NCBI RefSeq assembly: GCF_003852705.1
Contig: NZ_REFA01000011.1
Span: 23,184-87,183 of the forward strand
Direction: 5' to 3'
Origin: Amniculibacterium aquaticum
GTDB taxonomy: Bacteria > Bacteroidota > Bacteroidia > Flavobacteriales > Weeksellaceae
DNA: 64,000 bases
Shown here: positions 60,335-64,000 of the stretch, one piece after another
Layout of the letters: every line of letters starts with the position of its first letter
Numbering within the stretch: the stretch's first letter is position 1
Made by a program: the position numbers and the translations under genes
The notes under the pieces: generated by a model
The model's input: only the letters and a program-made list of their open reading frames with translations
Told to the model about the DNA's origin: nothing
Databases searched by the model: none

Positions 60335-60814
60335 ATGAAGAAATTTTTGTTTTTTGCATCCTTATTCGTTTCATCCATCTTTTTCGCTCAAGACCTTGAG
60401 GATCGATTGGAAATGAATACAGAGAACAGCAGAAATATCAACCAACTTGAAATTAAAAAACCATTTTTCCAATTAGCAATTAAAGATTGTGATATTTTGT
60501 CACCGGCGCAATTTGAAGGCGGAACTTATGCCTTTAGTTCACTGCTCTCAAAGTATATGATGACCTATCTAAATTCGGATATGTATCGACTAAATGGAGA
60601 TTTTTCCTTTGTCATTACCATCAACAAAGAGGGCGATGTAACAGATGTAGAAGGACATCCTGAAGTGCCCAACAGCAAATATTTTTTTGAAGATATGAAA
60701 TACATTTTCAGAAGAATTAATAAAAAATGGAAACCAGCAACTTGTGTGGGAGTACCAACAACTTCCAAAGTCAAGATCAACATGACTTTTTCTTCCATGG
60801 GAATTGAAGTCTGA
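60335..60814 (+). CDS. Secreted protein with TonB C-terminal-like domain
   Basis: The 159-residue protein has a signal peptide ending near SIFFAQ (19). A domain resembling the TonB C-terminus follows: AQFEGGTYAFSSLLSKYM, DFSFVITINKEGDVTDVEGHPEVPNSKYFFEDMKYIFRRINKKWKPATCVGVPTTSKVKINMTFSS. Unlike true TonB it has a cleavable signal and no proline-rich span, so it is periplasmic. It follows a TonB-dependent receptor by 115 bp with no terminator visible between them. Function unknown. Confidence 0.72.
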   Translation: MKKFLFFASLFVSSIFFAQDLEDRLEMNTENSRNINQLEIKKPFFQLAIKDCDILSPAQFEGGTYAFSSLLSKYMMTYLNSDMYRLNGDFSFVITINKEGDVTDVEGHPEVPNSKYFFEDMKYIFRRINKKWKPATCVGVPTTSKVKINMTFSSMGIEV

Positions 60815-60834
60815 TTTTTGAAAAAATAATACTT

Positions 60835-60870
60835 AAATCCTCTAAGAACAACTTTTTAGAGGATTTTTTA
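60835..60870 (+). terminator. Terminator before lepA
   Basis: An 11-bp stem (AAATCCTCTAA and complement at 60856-60866) with a 10-base loop and T run. Confidence 0.8.
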
Positions 60871-60881
60871 TTTGAAAATAC

Positions 60882-60889
60882 TACCTTTG
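60882..60889 (+). promoter_or_regulatory. lepA promoter, -7 element
   Basis: TACCTTTG, exact TAnnTTTG, 19 bp before the lepA ATG. Confidence 0.5.
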
Positions 60890-60908
60890 CAAATTATCAG
60901 AAAACTGA

Positions 60909-62705
60909 ATGAAAAATATCCGTAATTTTTGCATCATCGCCCACATCGACCACGGTAAAAGCACCTTGGCAGATAGGCTTTTAGAATATACCAATACCGT
61001 AACCCAAAGAGAGCTTCAGTCTCAGACTTTGGACGATATGGATTTGGAGAAAGAAAGAGGAATCACCATAAAGTCTCATGCCATACAAATGGATTATGAG
61101 TACAAAGGAGAGAAATTTGTTCTTAACTTGATTGATACTCCCGGACATGTGGATTTTTCTTACGAGGTTTCCCGATCTATTGCCGCATGCGAAGGGGCTC
61201 TTCTTATTGTAGATGCTGCACAAAGTATTCAGGCGCAGACCATTTCCAATTTGTATTTGGCGCTGGAAAATGATCTGACCATCATCCCAATTCTTAATAA
61301 AATCGATCTTCCATCCGCCAATCCAGAAGAGGTAACGGATGAAATCATGAACCTTATTGGTTGCGAATACGAAGATGTATTAAGAGTTTCTGGAAAAACC
61401 GGTGAAGGGGTACATCAGTTATTGGAGCAAATTGTTGAAAGAATTCCTGCTCCAGTTGGTGATCCAGAAGCACCACTTCAAGCTCTAATTTTTGACTCGG
61501 TTTACAATCCTTTCCGAGGGATTGAAGCCTATTTTAAAATTGTGAACGGGAGCATAAAGAAGGGACAGAAAGTAAAATTCATGGCAACAAGCAAAACTTA
61601 CGATGCCGATGAAGTGGGAACCTTGAAACTGAAACAAGCTCCAAAAAAATCCATAGAATGTGGAGATGTTGGATACATCATCTCAGGGATTAAAGACGCT
61701 AGAGAGGTTAAGGTGGGAGATACCATTACCTCTGCCGAAAATCCTGCTCTTGCAGCGATTGAAGGTTTTGAAGAGGTTAAACCCATGGTTTTTGCCGGAA
61801 TCTACCCGATTGAGTCCGAGGATTTTGAAGAGCTGAGAGCTTCTTTGGAAAAATTAAGACTGAACGATGCTTCTTTGGTGTTTGAAGCCGAAAGTTCTGC
61901 AGCCTTAGGCTTTGGTTTCCGATGCGGATTCCTAGGGATGTTGCACATGGAAATCGTACAGGAACGATTGGACAGAGAGTTCAACATGAATGTGATTACT
62001 ACCGTTCCCAATGTATCGTACCACGGTTATACCAAAAAAGATCCTGAAGAAGCCATTTTAATTAACAACCCTTCCGAAATGATGGATCCAACCACCATGG
62101 ACAGGGTAGAAGAGCCGTACATTAAAGCATCCATCATCACAAAATCGGATTTTGTAGGATCGGTTATGACTTTGTGTATCGAGAAAAGAGGCGAGTTGGT
62201 TAACCAAAGTTACCTAACCACCGATAGGGTCGAGTTGGTATTCAATATGCCATTGTCCGAAGTGGTTTTCGATTTTTATGATCGCTTGAAATCCATTTCC
62301 AAAGGATATGCATCTTTCGACTATCACCCAATTGGTTTCAGACCGTCAAAATTGGTAAAAATGGACATCCTGATCAACGGAGATATGGTGGATGCTCTAT
62401 CTTCACTGATCCACGATAGCAACGCATATTATATCGGTAAGAAAATGTGCGAAAAACTGAGAGAACTGATCCCGAGACAACAATTCGATATTGCAGTTCA
62501 GGCCGCTTTAGGAACCAAAGTAATCGCCAGAGAAACCATAAAAGCTTTAAGAAAAGATGTTACGGCTAAGTGTTATGGAGGTGATATTTCCAGAAAAAGA
62601 AAGCTTCTAGAAAAGCAAAAAGAAGGAAAGAAAAAGATGAAACAAATCGGTAGAGTAGAGGTGCCACAATCTGCATTTATGGCAGTACTAAAACTGAACG
62701 ATTAA
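60909..62705 (+). CDS. lepA: Elongation factor 4 (LepA)
   Basis: EF4 is a translational GTPase acting on ribosome function and 30S assembly. The 598-residue protein has G1 AHIDHGKST (11-19), G3 DTPGHVDF and G4 NKID. EF-G-like domains II, III and V follow, and the LepA-specific C-terminal domain contains [44 protein letters not shown]. Length is standard. Single gene between two terminators. Confidence 0.98.
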   Translation: MKNIRNFCIIAHIDHGKSTLADRLLEYTNTVTQRELQSQTLDDMDLEKERGITIKSHAIQMDYEYKGEKFVLNLIDTPGHVDFSYEVSRSIAACEGALLIVDAAQSIQAQTISNLYLALENDLTIIPILNKIDLPSANPEEVTDEIMNLIGCEYEDVLRVSGKTGEGVHQLLEQIVERIPAPVGDPEAPLQALIFDSVYNPFRGIEAYFKIVNGSIKKGQKVKFMATSKTYDADEVGTLKLKQAPKKSIECGDVGYIISGIKDAREVKVGDTITSAENPALAAIEGFEEVKPMVFAGIYPIESEDFEELRASLEKLRLNDASLVFEAESSAALGFGFRCGFLGMLHMEIVQERLDREFNMNVITTVPNVSYHGYTKKDPEEAILINNPSEMMDPTTMDRVEEPYIKASIITKSDFVGSVMTLCIEKRGELVNQSYLTTDRVELVFNMPLSEVVFDFYDRLKSISKGYASFDYHPIGFRPSKLVKMDILINGDMVDALSSLIHDSNAYYIGKKMCEKLRELIPRQQFDIAVQAALGTKVIARETIKALRKDVTAKCYGGDISRKRKLLEKQKEGKKKMKQIGRVEVPQSAFMAVLKLND

Positions 62706-62727
62706 TTTTAAAAGTATAGAAATAAAA

Positions 62728-62756
62728 AGGGATGCAAGTTGGTTTGCATCCCTTAT
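62728..62756. terminator. Bidirectional terminator between lepA and the cupin-like gene
   Basis: AAGGGATGCAA and TTGCATCCCTT with a 5-base loop, between convergent genes. Confidence 0.85.
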
Positions 62757-62774
62757 TTTATGTAAAAGAAAATG

Positions 62775-63656
62775 TTATTTTGGCAAATGGGATTTTAAAG
62801 CTTTTTCTGCACGGATAATGGCCAACTTTTCTTTCCAATCCATGTAATTTTTTTTAAACTTGGATTTCATGATATTGTCAAACTTTCTCTGGACGGTCAA
62901 ATTCCAGAGGGAATGTGCTTTTACAGCCCACGACTTGTCCCAAGCTCTTAATGAAATGGAAAAACTTCCATCCAAATATTTCATCCAATGCCACCAACCT
63001 GTAGGCATAAAAAGCGTATCACCATGTTCTAGGAAACACTCAATACCTTCGACTCCTTTCAGTGCTGGAAATTTTTCGAAATCCGGATTGGCAATGTTAT
63101 AATCCTCCAAAGCATAAGTGGCATACGGGATTTGGTACAATCGCTCTTTCCATTTATAATCAAAAAGCAAAATGTGCTTTCTGCCGTTAAAATGCGTGTG
63201 GAAGATGTGCGCCATATCGATATCAAAATGCAGGAAAGTTTCAGAACCCTGACCACCAAAAAACATGGTAGGATATTTGTCTAAAAAGCCTCCCATCAAA
63301 TCTTTTGGAAAAATATAATCGTTTAGCAATCCCGGAGCTCTTTTTATAGGGTCGAATAAGAAAATCCTAAGATCGGTTGGTTGGCTTTGTATCAAGTCGA
63401 TGTAGTCTGCAAACTTCATTTCTGCCGCGGAGGCGTTGATAGGAGCAGAAGGATCGGCCTTGGAGCTGTCGTAGAGCGGTACCGTAACATCACCCACCAC
63501 TTCTTTCATGTAATCCATGGTCCATTTTTGAAAAGCAGGCCATTTTTTAGCCATGTTTTTAATAACCACCGGCGTCCTTGTTTTTAGGTATTTTTCTTCA
63601 AATTCTTCTTTGCTAATGTCTTCAACAACATCTATTGGTTTCAGGATCAGTCCCAT
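62775..63656 (-). CDS. Cupin-like (Cupin_8/JmjC-type) Fe(II)/2-oxoglutarate oxygenase
   Basis: The 293-residue protein has the Cupin_8 layout: RTPVVIKNMAKKWPAFQKWTMDYM at the N-terminus, the FLHFDID segment giving the HxD metal pair, and GDTLFMPTGWWHWMKYLDGSFSISL giving the distal His. It resembles bacterial JmjC-type hydroxylases such as FIH-like and tRNA- or ribosome-acting enzymes; the substrate is unknown. Single leftward gene. Confidence 0.85.
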   Translation of the reverse strand: MGLILKPIDVVEDISKEEFEEKYLKTRTPVVIKNMAKKWPAFQKWTMDYMKEVVGDVTVPLYDSSKADPSAPINASAAEMKFADYIDLIQSQPTDLRIFLFDPIKRAPGLLNDYIFPKDLMGGFLDKYPTMFFGGQGSETFLHFDIDMAHIFHTHFNGRKHILLFDYKWKERLYQIPYATYALEDYNIANPDFEKFPALKGVEGIECFLEHGDTLFMPTGWWHWMKYLDGSFSISLRAWDKSWAVKAHSLWNLTVQRKFDNIMKSKFKKNYMDWKEKLAIIRAEKALKSHLPK

Positions 63657-63760
63657 AATACTTGTGCTTAGAATAGCAAAAATATTAATTTTTTTAAAAT
63701 TTAAAAAGCGTATTATTTTTTTAGGTGAATAAAATAAATGTAAAATTTATGATTATCCAT

Positions 63761-64000
63761 TGAATGTGTAATCTTCCCATTCTTAGTAACACTCAAAAGT
63801 AGAGATTTTATTTAATATTTCTGTTGTTGGTGTTGAATAATTTTGTTGAAATGTGGGAAAATCTGCTGGATTAGTGTGGCTGATTTTTCCATATTTCAAT
63901 AAAAAATCCCTCGGTGTGAGATATTGCAATGCACTGTGTGGTCTTTCGTTGTTGTATTTCCACATCCATATTTCTGCGTAATTTCTCATTTGTTTCACGC
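63761..64000 (-). mobile_element. End of an IS3-like insertion sequence (cut by the window edge)
   Basis: The transposase end plus about 20 bp of flank. The outer end is probably near 63761-63771 (TGAATGTGTAATC); the terminal inverted repeat cannot be confirmed because the other end is outside the window. Confidence 0.65.
63783..64000 (-). CDS. IS3-family transposase OrfB, C-terminal part
   Basis: The frame is open to the window edge and ends at TAA (63783-63785). It encodes the last 70 or so residues of an rve integrase domain: AEIWMWKYNNERPHSALQYLTPRDFLLKYGK, the classic IS3 C-terminus with the final catalytic-region motif YNxxRPHxAL. The GTG at 63996-63998 is not a real start. The missing part lies beyond the window. 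Confidence 0.9.
   Translation of the reverse strand, partial: VKQMRNYAEIWMWKYNNERPHSALQYLTPRDFLLKYGKISHTNPADFPTFQQNYSTPTTEILNKISTFECY

Noticed and set aside
63991..64000. TGTTTCACGC at the right edge, similar to the left part of parS
   Set aside because: The tenth base differs from parS and the stretch is transposase coding sequence cut by the window end.
1..64000. CRISPR arrays, prophage genes, toxin-antitoxin or restriction systems
   Set aside because: I looked for regularly spaced repeats and for typical gene signatures on both strands and saw none.

Overview
The window looks like a chromosomal segment of a low-GC Flavobacteriia member, most likely close to Chryseobacterium and relatives (Weeksellaceae). 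Pointers are: several GLPGLI-family secreted proteins, a fused MurF-alanine racemase, a SprE/PorW-like type IX secretion lipoprotein, the tail of a probable exosortase-F-associated protein, promoters of the Bacteroidetes form TAnnTTTG, and almost no Shine-Dalgarno sequences. Almost everything is housekeeping or envelope biology. No prophage, CRISPR array or integrated island is visible. The only clear mobile DNA is the end of an IS3-like transposase at the right edge and a MITE-like repeat near 56.2 kb.

Layout. 0-8 kb: end of an exosortase-F-associated gene, hemA facing left, then the cell-shape operon mreB-mreC-mreD-mrdA-rodA with overlapping stops and starts, ending in a small secreted NTF2-like gene. 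8-16 kb: histone H1-like protein, tsaB and a methyltransferase, a leftward block (DUF2520 protein, kdsC-like phosphatase, maf, sprE/porW), and an ECF sigma operon. 16-24 kb: a small secreted protein, five GLPGLI paralogs and a carboxypeptidase-regulatory/TonB-receptor-like barrel, interrupted by a DinB gene. 24-33 kb: feoA-feoB-FeoB-associated Cys protein, the leftward sufA-like/B/C/D operon, a sixth GLPGLI gene and an SDR. 33-39 kb: tRNA-Asp, then leftward yraN, LD-carboxypeptidase, lysE, rnr and rpiB.

38.6-44.1 kb is the most interesting stretch. A gene-free, extremely AT-rich region of about 780 bp (38636-39414) carries three DnaA-box-consensus 9-mers plus four one-mismatch copies. 2.8 and 4.7 kb further right, two identical perfect parS palindromes (TGTTTCACGTGAAACA) bracket mnmG (gidA). 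Together they suggest the chromosomal origin of replication and the ParB centromere, although no dnaA, parA or parB gene lies in the window.

44-64 kb: leftward ybeY, patatin-like phospholipase with barrel, murF-alr and tdk; then rightward an acidic flavobacterial protein, a MurC-like ligase, rsmI, fabG, a nucleosidase, glmM, a TPR protein, a second TonB-dependent receptor with a secreted TonB-C-like partner, and lepA; then a leftward cupin-like oxygenase and the IS3 fragment.

Themes. Envelope building (mre/mrd/rodA, murF-alr, MurC-like, glmM, LD-carboxypeptidase) and iron handling (feo, suf, hemA, TonB receptors) dominate. 17-bp 7-1-7 inverted repeats resembling Fur-family boxes sit at the feoA, suf and mreB promoters. 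All functional statements come from reading the sequence and from family knowledge; no database search was run.
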